This document shows positions 23,501-38,600 of a DNA stretch of 64,000 nucleotides, piece by piece. Under the pieces are notes generated by a model, which worked only from the letters and a program-made list of their open reading frames with translations, had not been told where the DNA came from and ran no database searches. The position numbers were made by a program, and so were the translations under genes. The DNA is from Auanema rhodensis (lineage: Eukaryota; Nematoda; Chromadorea; Rhabditida; Rhabditidae): contig OZ059895.1 of the NCBI GenBank assembly GCA_964057225.1, forward strand, positions 22,082,688 through 22,146,687, in the 5' to 3' direction. Each line of letters opens with the position of its first letter. Position 1 is the first letter of the stretch.

Positions 23501-26500
23501 TAGTCTAAAAACAAATTTTTATTGATATTGGTGCATGGTAACCATGACTTTGAAATTTACGTGAACTTTAATTTATGCTAATTAAGTGTACACATGATGT
23601 GCACTTGGTATGTAACTCGCTTCACGTCAAAGATAAAGAGATGCGGTTTTCAAAATTAGATTCCCCATGTCCATATTAGTCTAAAAACAAATTTTTATTA
23701 ATATTGGTGCATGGTAACCATGACTTTGAAATTTACGTGAACTTTAATTTATGCTAATTAAGTGTACACATGATGTGCACTTGGTATGTAACTCGCTTCA
23801 CGTGAAAGATGAAGAGATGCGGTTTTCAAAATTAGGTTCCTCATGTCCATATTAGTCTAAAAACGAATTTTTATTGATATTGGTGCATGGTAACCATGAC
23901 TTTGAAATTTACGTGAACTTTAATTTATGCTTATTAAGTGTACACGTGATGTGCACTTGGTATGTAACTCGCTTCACGTGAAAGATAAAGGGATGCGGTT
24001 TTCAAAATTAGATTCCCCATGTCCATATTAGTCTAAAAACAAATTTTTATTGATATTGGTGCATGGTAACCATGACTTTGAAATTTACGTGAACTTTAAT
24101 TTATGAAAATTAAGTGTACACATGATGTGCACTTGGTATGTAACTCGCTTCACGTGAAAGATGAAGAGATGCGGTTTTCAAAATTAGATTCCCCATTTCC
24201 ATATTAGTCTAAAAACAAATTTTTATTGATATTGGTGCATGGTAACCATGACTTTGAAATTTACGTGAACTTTAATTTATGCTAATTAAGTGTACACATG
24301 ATGTGAACTTGGTATGTAACTCGCTTCACGTCAAAGATAAAGAGATGCGGTTTTCAAAATTAGATTCCCCATGTCCATATTAGTCTAAAAACAAATTTTT
24401 ATTAATATTGGTGCATGGTAACCATGACTTTGAAATTTACGTGAACTTTAATTTATGCTAATTAAGTGTACACATGATGTGCACTTGGTATGTAACTCGC
24501 TTCACGTCAAAGATAAAGAGATGCGGTTTTCAAAATTAGATTCCCCATGTCCATATTAGTCTAAAAACAAATTTTTATTAATATTGGTGCATGGTAACCA
24601 TGACTTTGAAATTTACGTGAACTTTAATTTATGCTAATTAAGTGTACACATGATGTGCACTTGGTATGTAACTCGCTTCACGTGAAAGATGAAGAGATGC
24701 GGTTTTCAAAATTTGATTCCTCATGTCCATATTAGTATAAAAACGAATTTTTATCGATATTGGTGCATGGTAACCATGACTTTGAAATTTACGTGAACTT
24801 TAATTTATGCTAATTAAGTGTACACATGATGTGCGCTTGGTATGTAACTCGCTTCACGTGAAAGATAAAGAGATGCGGTTTTCAAAATTAGATTCCCCAT
24901 TTCCATATTAGTCTAAAAACAAATTTTTATTGATATTGGTGCATGGCAACCATGACTTTAAAATTTACGTGAACTTTAATTTATGCTAATTAAGTGTACA
25001 CATGATGTGCACTTGGTATGTAACTCGCTTCACGTCAAAGATAAAGAGATGCGGTTTTCAAAATTAGATTCCCCATGTCCATATTAGTCTAAAAACAAAT
25101 TTTTATTAATATTGGTGCATGGTAACCATGACTTTGAAATTTACGTGAACTTTAATTTATGCTAATTAAGTGTACACATGATGTGCACTTGGTATGTAAC
25201 TCGCTTCACGTGAAAGATGAAGAGATGCGGTTTTCAAAATTAGATTCCTCATGTCCATATTAGTCTAAAAACGAATTTTTATTGATATTGGTGCATGGTA
25301 ACCATGACTTTGAAATTTACGTGAACTTTAATTTATGCTTATTAAGTGTACACGTGATGTGCACTCGGTATGTAACTCGCTTCACGTGAAAGATAAAGGG
25401 ATGCTGTTTTCAAAATTAGATTCCCCATGTCCATATTAGTCTAAAAACAAATTTTTATTGATATTGGTGCATGGTAACCATGACTTTGAAATTTACGTGA
25501 ACTTTAATTTATGCTAATTAAGTGTACACATGATTTGCACTTGGTATGTAACTCGCTTCACGTGAAAGATGAAGAGATGCGGTTTTCAAAATTAGATTCC
25601 CCATGTCCATATTAGTCTAAAAACAAATTTTTATTGATATTGGTGCATGGTAACCATGACTTTGAAATTTACGTGAACTTTAATTTATGCTAATTAAGTG
25701 TACACATGATGTGCACTTGGTATGTAACTCGCTTCACGTCAAAGATAAAGAGATGCGGTTTTCAAAATTAGATTCCCCATGTCCATATTAGTCTAAAAAC
25801 AAATTTTTATTAATATTGGTGCATGGCAACCATGACTTTGAAATTTACGTGAACTTTAATTTATGCTAATTAAGTGTACACATGATGTGCACTTGGTATG
25901 TAACTCGCTTCACGTCAAAGATAAAGAGATGCGGTTTTCAAAATTAGATTCCCCATGTCCATATTAGTCTAAAAACAAATTTTTATTAATATTGGTGCAT
26001 GGTAACCATGACTTTGAAATTTACGTGAACTTTAATTTATGCTAATTAAGTGTACACATGATGTGCACTTGGTATGTAACTCGCTTCACGTGAAAGATGA
26101 AGAGATGCGGTTTTCAAAATTAGGTTCCTCATGTCCATATTAGTCTAAAAACGAATTTTTATTGATATTGGTGCATGGTAACCATGACTTTGAAATTTAC
26201 GTGAACTTTAATTTATGCTTATTAAGTGTACACGTGATGTGCACTTGGTATGTAACTCGCTTCACGTGAAAGATAAAGGGATGCGGTTTTCAAAATTAGA
26301 TTCCCCATGTCCATATTAGTCTAAAAACAAATTTTTATTGATATTGGTGCATGGTAACCATGACTTTGAAATTTACGTGAACTTTAATTTATGAAAATTA
26401 AGTGTACACATGATGTGCACTTGGTATGTAACTCGCTTCACGTGAAAGATGAAGAGATGCGGTTTTCAAAATTAGATTCCCCATTTCCATATTAGTCTAA

Positions 26501-27170
26501 AAACAAATTTTTATTGATATTGGTGCATGGTAACCATGACTTTGAAATTTACGTGAACTTTAATTTATGCTAATTAAGTGTACACATGATGTGAACTTGG
26601 TATGTAACTCGCTTCACGTCAAAGATAAAGAGATGCGGTTTTCAAAATTAGATTCCCCATGTCCATATTAGTCTAAAAACAAATTTTTATTAATATTGGT
26701 GCATGGTAACCATGACTTTGAAATTTACGTGAACTTTAATTTATGCTAATTAAGTGTACACATGATGTGCACTTGGTATGTAACTCGCTTCACGTCAAAG
26801 ATAAAGAGATGCGGTTTTCAAAATTAGATTCCCCATGTCCATATTAGTCTAAAAACAAATTTTTATTAATATTGGTGCATGGTAACCATGACTTTGAAAT
26901 TTACGTGAACTTTAATTTATGCTAATTAAGTGTACACATGATGTGCACTTGGTATGTAACTCGCTTCACGTGAAAGATGAAGAGATGCGGTTTTCAAAAT
27001 TTGATTCCTCATGTCCATATTAGTATAAAAACGAATTTTTATCGATATTGGTGCATGGTAACCATGACTTTGAAATTTACGTGAACTTTAATTTATGCTA
27101 ATTAAGTGTACACATGATGTGCGCTTGGTATGTAACTCGCTTCACGTGAAAGATAAAGAGGTGCGGTTTT
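20600..27170 (+). repeat. 13-monomer higher-order repeat (2,288 bp, about three copies)
   Basis: Three rare markers recur at exactly 2,288 bp (13 x 176): atttatgaaaatt at 21811, 24099 and 26387; ttaggttcctc at 21544, 23832 and 26120. Others recur twice at the same interval: acttcaattt (20751/23039), ttaggttcccc (20840/23128), gattcgacat (21195/23483), and atttgattcctc with agtataaaaacg (24711/26999). The first unit has extra features: 22.0-22.5 kb carries a second ttaggttcccc (22072) and a second gattcgacat (22251). Copies 1-2 and 2-3 share different subsets, so the blocks are overlapping rather than perfect. All monomers here are 176 bp. Confidence 0.87.
24710..25820 (+). repeat. Duplicated block, left copy (partner 27530-28640)
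   Basis: Matches 27530-28640 at an offset of 2,816 bp (16 monomers). Diagnostic shared states found only in these two places are gatgctgttttc (near 25400/28217) and tgatttgcacttgg (near 25532/28349), plus cactcgg (25362/28178). It overlaps the third 13-monomer unit but has a different partner distance, so it records a separate duplication event. Confidence 0.82.
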
Positions 27171-27529
27171 CAAAATTAGATTCCCCATTTCCATATTAGT
27201 CTAAAAACAAATTTTTATTGATATTGGTGCATGGCAACCATGACTTTGAAATTTACGTGAACTTTAATTTATGCTAATTAAGTGTACACATGATGTGCGC
27301 TTGGTATGTAACTCGCTTCACGTGAAAGATAAAGAGGTGCGGTTTTCAAAATTAGATTCCCCATTTCCATATTAGTCTAAAAACAAATTTTTATTGATAA
27401 TGGTGCATGGCAACCATGACTTTAAAATTTACGTGAACTTCAATTTATGCTAATTAAGTGTACACATGATGTGCACTTGGTATGTAACTCGCTTCACGTG
27501 AAAGATGAAGAGATGCGGTTCTCAAAATT

Positions 27530-28640
27530 TGATTCCTCATGTCCATATTAGTCTAAAAACGAATTTTTATCGATATTGGTGCATGGTAACCATGACTTTG
27601 AAATTTACGTGAACTTTAATTTATGCTAATTAAGTGTACACATGATGTGCGCTTGGTATGTAACTCGCTTCACGTGAAAGATAAAGAGATGCGGTTTTCA
27701 AAATTAGATTCCCCATTTCCATATTAGTCTAAAAACAAATTTTTATTGATATTGGTGCATGGCAACCATGACTTTAAAATTTACGTGAACTTTAATTTAT
27801 GCTAATTAAGTGTACACATGATGTGCACTTGGTATGTAACTCGCTTCACGTCAAAGATAAAGAGATGCGGTTTTCAAAATTAGATTCCCCATGTCCATAT
27901 TAGTCTAAAAACAAATTTTTATTAATATTGGTGCATGGTAACCATGACTTTGAAATTTACGTGAACTTTAATTTATGTTAATTAAGTGTACACATGATGT
28001 GCACTTGGTATGTAACTCGCTTCACGTGAAAGATGAAGAGATGCGGTTTTCAAAATTAGATTCCTCATGTCCATATTAGTCTAAAAACGAATTTTTATTG
28101 ATATTGGTGCATGGTAACCATGACTTTGAAATTTACGTGAACTTTAATTTATGCTTATTAAGTGTACACGTGATGTGCACTCGGTATGTAACTCGCTTCA
28201 CGTGAAAGATAAAGGGATGCTGTTTTCAAAATTAGATTCCCCATGTCCATATTAGTCTAAAAACAAATTTTTATTGATATTGGTGCATGGTAACCATGAC
28301 TTTGAAATTTACGTGAACTTTAATTTATGCTAATTAAGTGTACACATGATTTGCACTTGGTATGTAACTCGCTTCACGTGAAAGATGAAGAGATGCGGTT
28401 TTCAAAATTAGATTCCCCATGTCCATATTAGTCTAAAAACAAATTTTTATTGATATTGGTGCATGGTAACCATGACTTTGAAATTTACGTGAACTTTAAT
28501 TTATGCTAATTAAGTGTACACATGATGTGCACTTGGTATGTAACTCGCTTCACGTCAAAGATAAAGAGATGCGGTTTTCAAAATTAGATTCCCCATGTCC
28601 ATATTAGTCTAAAAACAAATTTTTATTAATATTGGTGCAT
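27530..28640 (+). repeat. Duplicated block, right copy (partner 24710-25820)
   Basis: Right partner of the 2,816-bp-offset duplication. It differs from the left copy by gttctcaaaa and agtctaaaaacg in the first unit and by tatgttaattaag near 27976. The match ends where the left copy has ggcaacc with tttgaaat (25825) and this copy has ggtaacc. Confidence 0.8.
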
Positions 28641-29149
28641 GGTAACCATGACTTTGAAATTTACGTGAACTTTAATTTATGCTAATTAAGTGTACACATG
28701 ATGTGAACTTGGTATGTAACTCGCTTCACGTCAAAGATAAAGAGATGCGGTTTTCAAAATTAGATTCCCCATTTCCATATTAGTCTAAAAACAAATTTTT
28801 ATTGATATTGGTGCATGGCAACCATGACTTTAAAATTTACGTGAACTTTAATTTATGCTAATTAAGTGTACACATGATGTGCACTTGGTATGTAACTCGC
28901 TTCACGTCAAAGATAAAGAGATGCGGTTTTCAAAATTAGATTCCCCATGTCCATATTAGTCTAAAAACGAATTTTTATTGATATTGGTGCATGGTAACCA
29001 TGACTTTGAAATTTACGTGAACTTTAATTTATGCTAATTAAGTGTACACGTGATGTGCACTTGGTATGTAACTCGCTTCACGTGAAAGATAAAGGGATGC
29101 GGTTTTCAAAATTAGATTCCCCATGTCCATATTAGTCTAAAAACAAATT

Positions 29150-31200
29150 TTTATTGATATTGGTGCATGGTAACCATGACTTTGAAATTTACGTGAACTT
29201 TAATTTATGCTTATTAAGTGTACACGTGATGTGCACTTGGTATGTAACTCGCTTCACGTGAAAGATAAAGGAATGCGGTTTTCAAAATTAGATTCCCCAT
29301 GTCCATATTAGTCTAAAAACAAATTTTTATTGATATTGGTGCATGGTAACCATGACTTTGAAATTTACGTGAACTTTAATTTATGCTAATTAAGTGTACA
29401 CATGATGTGCACTTGGTATGTAACTCGCTTCACGTGAAAGATGAAGAGATGCGGTTTTCAAAATTAGATTCCCCATGTCCATATTAGTCTAAAAACAAAT
29501 TTTTATTGATATTGGTGCATGGTAACCATGACTTTGAAATTTACGTGAACTTTAATTTATGCTAATTAAGTGTACACATGATGTGCACTTGGTATGTAAC
29601 TCGCTTCACGTCAAAGATAAAGAGATGCGGTTTTCAAAATTAGATTCCCCATGTCCATATTAGTCTAAGAACAAATTTTTATTAATATTGGTGCATGGTA
29701 ACCATGACTTTGAAATTTACGTGAACTTTAATTTATGCTAATTAAGTGTACACATGATGTGCACTTGGTATGTAACTCGCTTCACGTGAAAGATGAAGAG
29801 ATGCGGTTTTCAAAATTAGATTCCTCATGTCCATATTAGTCTAAAAACGAATTTTTATCGATATTGGTGCATGGTAACCATGACTTTGAAATTTACGTGA
29901 ACTTTAATTTATGCTAATTAAGTGTACACATGATGTGCGCTTGGTATGTAACTCGCTTCACGTGAAAGATAAAGAGATGCGGTTTTCAAAATTAGATTCC
30001 CCATTTCCATATTAGTCTAAAAACAAATTTTTATTGATATTGGTGCATGGCAACCATGACTTTAAAATTTACGTGAACTTTAATTTATGCTAATTAAGTG
30101 TACACATGATGTGCACTTGGTATGTAACTCGCTTCACGTCAAAGATAAAGAGATGCGGTTTTCAAAATTAGATTCCCCATGTCCATATTAGTCTAAAAAC
30201 AAATTTTTATTAATATTGGTGCATGGTAACCATGACTTTGAAATTTACGTGAACTTTAATTTATGCTAATTAAGTGTACACATGATGTGCACTTGGTATG
30301 TAACTCGCTTCACGTGAAAGATGAAGAGATGCGGTTTTCAAAATTAGATTCCTCATGTCCATATTAGTCTAAAAACGAATTTTTATCGATATTGGTGCAT
30401 GGTAACCATGACTTTGAAATTTACGTGAACTTTAATTTATGCTTATTAAGTGTACACGTGATGTGCACTTGGTATGTAACTCGCTTCACGTGAAAGATAA
30501 AGGGATGCGGTTTTCAAAATTAGATTCCCCATGTCCATATTAGTCTAAAAACAAATTTTTATTGATATTGGTGCATGGTAACCATGACTTTGAAATTTAC
30601 GTGAACTTTAATTTATGCTAATTAAGTGTACACATGATGTGCACTTGGTATGTAACTCGCTTCACGTGAAAGATGAAGAGATGCGGTTTTCAAAATTAGA
30701 TTCCCCATTTCCATATTAGTCTAAAAACAAATTTTTATTGATATGGGTGCATGGTAACCATGACTTTGAAATTTACGTGAACTTTAATTTATGCTAATTA
30801 AGTGTACACATGATGTGCGCTTGGTATGTAACTCGCTTCACGTGAAAGATAAAGAGATGCGGTTTTCAAAATTAGATTCCCCATTTCCATGTTAGTCTAA
30901 AAACAAATTTTTATTGATATTGGTGCATGGCAACCATGACTTTAAAATTTACGTGAACTTTAATTTATGCTAATTAAGTGTACACATGATGTGCACTTGG
31001 TATGTAACTCGCTTCACGTCAAAGATAAAGAGATGCGGTTTTCAAAATTAGATTCCCCATGTCCATATTAGTCTAAAAACAAATTTTTATTAATATTGGT
31101 GCATGGTAACCATGACTTTGAAATTTACGTGAACTTTAATTTATGCTAATTAAGTGTACACATGATGTGCACTTGGTATGTAACTCGCTTCACGTGAAAG
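29150..31200 (+). repeat. Duplicated block, left copy (partner 33550-35600)
   Basis: About 12 monomers matching 33550-35600 at an offset of 4,400 bp (25 monomers). Shared markers: aaaggaatgcgg (29271/33671, seen only here), gatatgggtgc (30740/35140), and catttccatgttag (30890/35290). Part of it (29.88-31.23 kb) also matches 31.46-32.81 kb at 1,584 bp, so one block has been copied at two different distances. Confidence 0.82.
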
Positions 31201-33549
31201 ATGAAGAGATGCGGTTTTCAAAATTAGATTCCCCATTTCCATGTTAGTCTAAAAACAAATTTTTATTGATATTGGTGCATGGCAACCATGACTTTAAAAT
31301 TTACGTGAACTTTAATTTATGCTAATTAAGTGTACACATGATGTGCACTTGGTATGTAACTCGCTTCACGTCAAAGATAAAGAGATGCGGTTTTCAAAAT
31401 TAGATTCCCCATGTCCATATTAGTCTAAAAACAAATTTTTATTGATATTGGTGCATGGTAACCATGACTTTGAAATTTACGTGAACTTTAATTTATGCTA
31501 ATTAAGTGTACACATGATGTGCGCTTGGTATGTAACTCGCTTCACGTGAAAGATAAAGAGATGCGGTTTTCAAAATTAGATTCCCCATTTCCATATTAGT
31601 CTAAAAACAAATTTTTATTGATATTGGTGCATGGCAACCATGACTTTAAAATTTACGTGAACTTTAATTTATGCTAATTAAGTGTACACATGATGTGCAC
31701 TTGGTATGTAACTCGCTTCACGTCAAAGATAAAGAGATGCGGTTTTCAAAATTAGATTCCCCATGTCCATATTAGTCTAAAAACAAATTTTTATTAATAT
31801 TGGTGCATGGTAACCATGACTTTGAAATTTACGTGAACTTTAATTTATGCTAATTAAGTGTACACATGATGTGCACTTGGTATGTAACTCGCTTCACGTG
31901 AAAGATGAAGAGATGCGGTTTTCAAAATTAGATTCCTCATGTCCATATTAGTCTAAAAACGAATTTTTATTGATATTGGTGCATGGTAACCATGACTTTG
32001 AAATTTACGTGAACTTTAATTTATGCTTATTAAGTGTACACGTGATGTGCACTTGGTATGTAACTCGCTTCACGTGAAAGATAAAGGGATGCGGTTTTCA
32101 AAATTAGATTCCCCATGTCCATATTAGTCTAAAAACAAATTTTTATTGATATTGGTGCATGGTAACCATGACTTTGAAATTTACGTGAACTTTAATTTAT
32201 GCTAATTAAGTGTACACATGATGTGCACTTGGTATGTAACTCGCTTCACGTGAAAGATGAAGAGATGCGGTTTTCAAAATTAGATTCCCCATTTCCATAT
32301 TAGTCTAAAAACAAATTTTTATTGATATGGGTGCATGGTAACCATGACTTTGAAATTTACGTGAACTTTAATTTATGCTAATTAAGTGTACACATGATGT
32401 GCGCTTGGTATGTAACTCGCTTCACGTGAAAGATAAAGAGATGCGGTTTTCAAAATTAGATTCCCCATTTCCATGTTAGTCTAAAAACAAATTTTTATTG
32501 ATATTGGTGCATGGCAACCATGACTTTAAAATTTACGTGAACTTTAATTTATGCTAATTAAGTGTACACATGATGTGCACTTGGTATGTAACTCGCTTCA
32601 CGTCAAAGATAAAGAGATGCGGTTTTCAAAATTAGATTCCCCATGTCCATATTAGTCTAAAAACAAATTTTTATTAATATTGGTGCATGGTAACCATGAC
32701 TTTGAAATTTACGTGAACTTTAATTTATGCTAATTAAGTGTACACATGATGTGCACTTGGTATGTAACTCGCTTCACGTGAAAGATGAAGAGATGCGGTT
32801 TTCAAAATTAGATTCCCCATTTCCATATTAGTCTAAAAACGAATTTTTATCGATATTGGTGCATGGTAACCATGACTTTGAAATTTACGTGAACTTTAAT
32901 TTATGCTAATTAAGTGTACACATGATGTGCACTTGGTATGTAACTCGCTTCACGTGAAAGATAAAGAGATGCGGTTTTCAAAATTAGATTCCCCATGTCC
33001 ATATTAGTCTAAAAACAAATTTTTATTGATATTGGTGCATGGTAACCATGACTTTGAAATTTACGTGAACTTTAATTTATGCTAATTAAGTGTACACATG
33101 ATGTGCACTTGGTATGTAACTCGCTTCACGTCAAAGATAAAGAGATGCGGTTTTCAAAATTAGATTCCCCATTTCCATATTAGTCTAAAAACAAATTTTT
33201 ATTGATATTGGTGCATGGCAACCATGACTTTAAAATTTACGTGAACTTTAATTTATGCTAATTAAGTGTACACATGATGTGCACTTGGTATGTAACTCGC
33301 TTCACGTCAAAGATAAAGAGATGCGGTTTTCAAAATTAGATTCCTCATGTCCATATTAGTCTAAAAACGAATTTTTATTGATATTGGTGCATGGTAACCA
33401 TGACTTTGAAATTTACGTGAACTTTAATTTATGCTAATTAAGTGTACACATGATGTGCACTTGGTATGTAACTCGCTTCACGTGAAAGATGAAGAGATGC
33501 GGTTTTCAAAATTGGATTCCTCATGTCCATATTAGTCTAAAAACGAATT

Positions 33550-35600
33550 TTTATTGATATTGGTGCATGGTAACCATGACTTTGAAATTTACGTGAACTT
33601 TAATTTATGCTTATTAAGTGTACACGTGATGTGCACTTGTTATGTAACTCGCTTCACGTGAAAGATAAAGGAATGCGGTTTTCAAAATTAGATTCCCCAT
33701 GTCCATATTAGTCTAAAAACAAATTTTTATTGATATTGGTGCATGGTAACCATGACTTTGAAATTTACGTGAACTTTAATTTATGCTAATTAAGTGTACA
33801 CATGATGTGCACTTGGTATGTAACTCGCTTCACGTGAAAGATGAAGAGATGCGGTTTTCAAAATTAGATTCCCCATGTCCATATTAGTCTAAAAACAAAT
33901 TTTTATTGATATTGGTGCATGGTAACCATGACTTTGAAATTTACGTGAACTTTAATTTATGCTAATTAAGTGTACACATGATGTGCACTTGGTATGTAAC
34001 TCGCTTCACGTCAAAGATAAAGAGATGCGGTTTTCAAAATTAGATTCCCCATGTCCATATTAGTCTAAAAACAAATTTTTATTAATATTGGTGCATGGTA
34101 ACCATGACTTTGAAATTTACGTGAACTTTAATTTATGCTAATTAAGTGTACACATGATGTGCACTTGGTATGTAACTCGCTTCACGTGAAAGATGAAGAG
34201 ATGCGGTTTTCAAAATTAGATTCCTCATGTCCATATTAGTCTAAAAACGAATTTTTATCGATATTGGTGCATGGTAACCATGACTTTGAAATTTACGTGA
34301 ACTTTAATTTATGCTAATTAAGTGTACACATGATGTGCGCTTGGTATGTAACTCGCTTCACGTGAAAGATAAAGAGATGCGGTTTTCAAAATTAGATTCC
34401 CCATTTCCATATTAGTCTAAAAACAAATTTTTATTGATATTGGTGCATGGCAACCATGACTTTAAAATTTACGTGAACTTTAATTTATGCTAATTAAGTG
34501 TACACATGATGTGCACTTGGTATGTAACTCGCTTCACGTCAAAGATAAAGAGATGCGGTTTTCAAAATTAGATTCCCCATGTCCATATTAGTCTAAAAAC
34601 AAATTTTTATTAATATTGGTGCATGGTAACCATGACTTTGAAATTTACGTGAACTTTAATTTATGCTAATTAAGTGTACACATGATGTGCACTTGGTATG
34701 TAACTCGCTTCACGTGAAAGATGAAGAGATGCGGTTTTCAAAATTAGATTCCTCATGTCCATATTAGTCTAAAAACGAATTTTTATTGATATTGGTGCAT
34801 GGTAACCATGACTTTGAAATTTACGTGAACTTTAATTTATGCTTATTAAGTGTACACGTGATGTGCACTTGGTATGTAACTCGCTTCACGTGAAAGATAA
34901 AGGGATGCGGTTTTCAAAATTAGATTCCCCATGTCCATATTAGTCTAAAAACAAATTTTTATTGATATTGGTGCATGGTAACCATGACTTTGAAATTTAC
35001 GTGAACTTTAATTTATGCTAATTAAGTGTACACATGATGTGCACTTGGTATGTAACTCGCTTCACGTGAAAGATGAAGAGATGCGGTTTTCAAAATTAGA
35101 TTCCCCATTTCCATATTAGTCTAAAAACAAATTTTTATTGATATGGGTGCATGGTAACCATGACTTTGAAATTTACGTGAACTTTAATTTATGCTAATTA
35201 AGTGTACACATGATGTGCGCTTGGTATGTAACTCGCTTCACGTGAAAGATAAAGAGATGCGGTTTTCAAAATTAGATTCCCCATTTCCATGTTAGTCTAA
35301 AAACAAATTTTTATTGATATTGGTGCATGGCAACCATGACTTTAAAATTTACGTGAACTTTAATTTATGCTAATTAAGTGTACACATGATGTGCACTTGG
35401 TATGTAACTCGCTTCACGTCAAAGATAAAGAGATGCGGTTTTCAAAATTAGATTCCCCATGTCCATATTAGTCTAAAAACAAATTTTTATTAATATTGGT
35501 GCATGGTAACCATGACTTTGAAATTTACGTGAACTTTAATTTATGCTAATTAAGTGTACACATGATGTGCACTTGGTATGTAACTCGCTTCACGTGAAAG
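33550..35600 (+). repeat. Duplicated block, right copy (partner 29150-31200)
   Basis: Right partner of the 4,400-bp-offset duplication. It has its own private change, cacttgttatg, near 33635. The match ends at about 35636, where this copy has catctccat with aaacgaat and the left copy has catttccatgttag. The catctccat state recurs 1,232 bp (7 monomers) later near 36868. Confidence 0.8.
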
Positions 35601-38600
35601 ATGAAGAGATGCGGTTTTCAAAATTAGATTCCCCATCTCCATATTAGTCTAAAAACGAATTTTTATCGATATTGGTGCATGGTAACCATGACTTTGAAAT
35701 TTACGTGAACTTTAATTTATGCTAATTAAGTGTACACATGATGTGCACTTGGTATGTAACTCGCTTCACGTGAAAGATAAAGAGATGCGGTTTTCAAAAT
35801 TAGATTCCCCATGTCCATATTAGTCTAAAAACAAATTTTTATTAATATTGGTGCATGGTAACCATGACTTTGAAATTTACGTGAACTTTAATTTATGCTA
35901 ATTAAGTGTACACATGATGTGCACTTGGTATGTAACTCGCTTCACGTGAAAGATGAAGAGATGCGGTTTTCAAAATTAGATTCCTCATGTCCATATTAGT
36001 CTAAAAACGAATTTTTATTGATATTGGTGCATGGTAACCATGACTTTGAAATTTACGTGAACTTTAATTTATGCTTATTAAGTGTACACGTGATGTGCAC
36101 TTGGTATGTAACTCGCTTCACGTGAAAGATAAAGGGATGCGGTTTTCAAAATTAGATTCCCCATGTCCATATTAGTCTAAAAACAAATTTTTATTGATAT
36201 TGGTGCATGGTAACCATGACTTTGAAATTTACGTGAACTTTAATTTATGCTAATTAAGTGTACACATGATGTGCACTTGGTATGTAACTCGCTTCACGTG
36301 AAAGATGAAGAGATGCGGTTTTCAAAATTAGATTCCTCATGTCCATATTAGTCTAAAAACGAATTTTTATTGATATTGGTGCATGGTAACCATGACTTTG
36401 AAATTTACGTGAACTTTAATTTATGCTTATTAAGTGTACACGTGATGTGCACTTGGTATGTAACTCGCTTCACGTGAAAGATAAAGGGATGCGGTTTTCA
36501 AAATTAGATTCCCCATGTCCATATTAGTCTAAAAACAAATTTTTATTGATATTGGTGCATGGTAACCATGACTTTGAAATTTACGTGAACTTTAATTTAT
36601 GCTAATTAAGTGTACACATGATGTGCACTTGGTATGTAACTCGCTTCACGTCAAAGATAAAGAGATGCGGTTTTCAAAATTAGATTCCCCATGTCCATAT
36701 TAGTCTAAAAACAAATTTTTATTAATATTGGTGCATGGTAACCATGACTTTGAAATTTACGTGAACTTTAATTTATGCTAATTAAGTGTACACATGATGT
36801 GCACTTGGTATGTAACTCGCTTCACGTGAAAGATGAAGAGATGCGGTTTTCAAAATTAGATTCCCCATCTCCATATTAGTCTAAAAACGAATTTTTATCG
36901 ATATTGGTGCATGGTAACCATGACTTTGAAATTTACGTGAACTTTAATTTATGCTAATTAAGTGTACACATGATGTGCACTTGGTATGTAACTCGCTTCA
37001 CGTGAAAGATAAAGAGATGCGGTTTTCAAAATTAGATTCCCCATGTCCATATTAGTCTAAAAACAAATTTTTATTAATATTGGTGCATGGTAACCATGAC
37101 TTTGAAATTTACGTGAACTTTAATTTATGCTAATTAAGTGTACACATGATGTGCACTTGGTATGTAACTCGCTTCACGTGAAAGATGAAGAGATGCGGTT
37201 TTCAAAATTAGATTCCTCATGTCCATATTAGTCTAAAAACGAATTTTTATTGATATTGGTGCATGGTAACCATGACTTTGAAATTTACGTGAACTTTAAT
37301 TTATGCTTATTAAGTGTACACGTGATGTGCACTTGGTATGTAACTCGCTTCACGTGAAAGATAAAAGGATGCGGTTTTCAAAATTAGATTCCCCATGTCC
37401 ATATTAGTCTAAAAACAAATTTTTATTGATATTGGTGCATGGTAACCATGACTTTGAAATTTACGTGAACTTTAATTTATGCTAATTAAGTGTACACATG
37501 ATGTGCACTTGGTATGTAACTCGCTTCACGTGAAAGATGAAAAGATGCGGTTTTCAAAATTAGATTCCCCATGTCCATATTAGTCTAAAAACAAATTTTT
37601 ATTGATATTGGTGCATGGTAACCATGACTTTGAAATTTACGTGAACTTTAATTTATGCTAATTAAGTGTACACATGATGTGCACTTGGTATGTAACTCGC
37701 TTCACGTGAAAGATAAAGAGATGCGGTTTTCAAAATTAGATTCCTCATGTCCATATTAGTCTAAAAACGAATTTTTATCGATATTGGTATATGGCAACCA
37801 TGACTTTGAAATTTACGTGAACTTTAATTTATGCTAATTAAGTGTACACATGATGTGAACTTGGTATGTAACTCGCTTCACGTCAAAGATAAAGAGATGC
37901 GGTTTTCAAAATTAGATTCCTCATGTCCATATTAGTCTAAAAACGAATTTTTATCGATATTGGTGCATGGCAACCATGACTTTGAAATTTACGTGAACTT
38001 TAATTTATGCTAATTAAGTGTACACATGATGTGAACTTGGTATGTAACTCGCTTCACGTGAAAGATGAAAAGATGCGGTTTTCAAAATTAGATTCCCCAT
38101 GTCCATATTAGTCTAAAAACAAATTTTTATTGATATTGGTGCATGGTAACCATGACTTTGAAATTTACGTGAACTTTAATTTATGCTAATTAAGTGTACA
38201 CATGATGTGAACTTGGTATGTAACTCGCTTCACGTCAAAGATAAAGAGATGCGGTTTTCAAAATTAGATTCCTCATGTCCATATTAGTCTAAAAACAAAT
38301 TTTTATTAATATTGGTGCATGGTAACCATGACTTTGAAATTTACGTGAACTTTAATTTATGCTAATTAAGTGTACACATGATGTGCACTTGGTATGTAAC
38401 TCGCTTCACGTGAAAGATGAAGAGATGCGGTTTTCAAAATTAGATTCCCCATTTCCATATTAGTCTAAAAACGAATTTTTATCGATATTGGTGCATGGTA
38501 ACCATGACTTTGAAATTTACGTGAACTTTAATTTATGCTAATTAAGTGTACACATGATGTGCGCTTGGTATGTAACTCGCTTCACGTGAAAGATAAAGAG

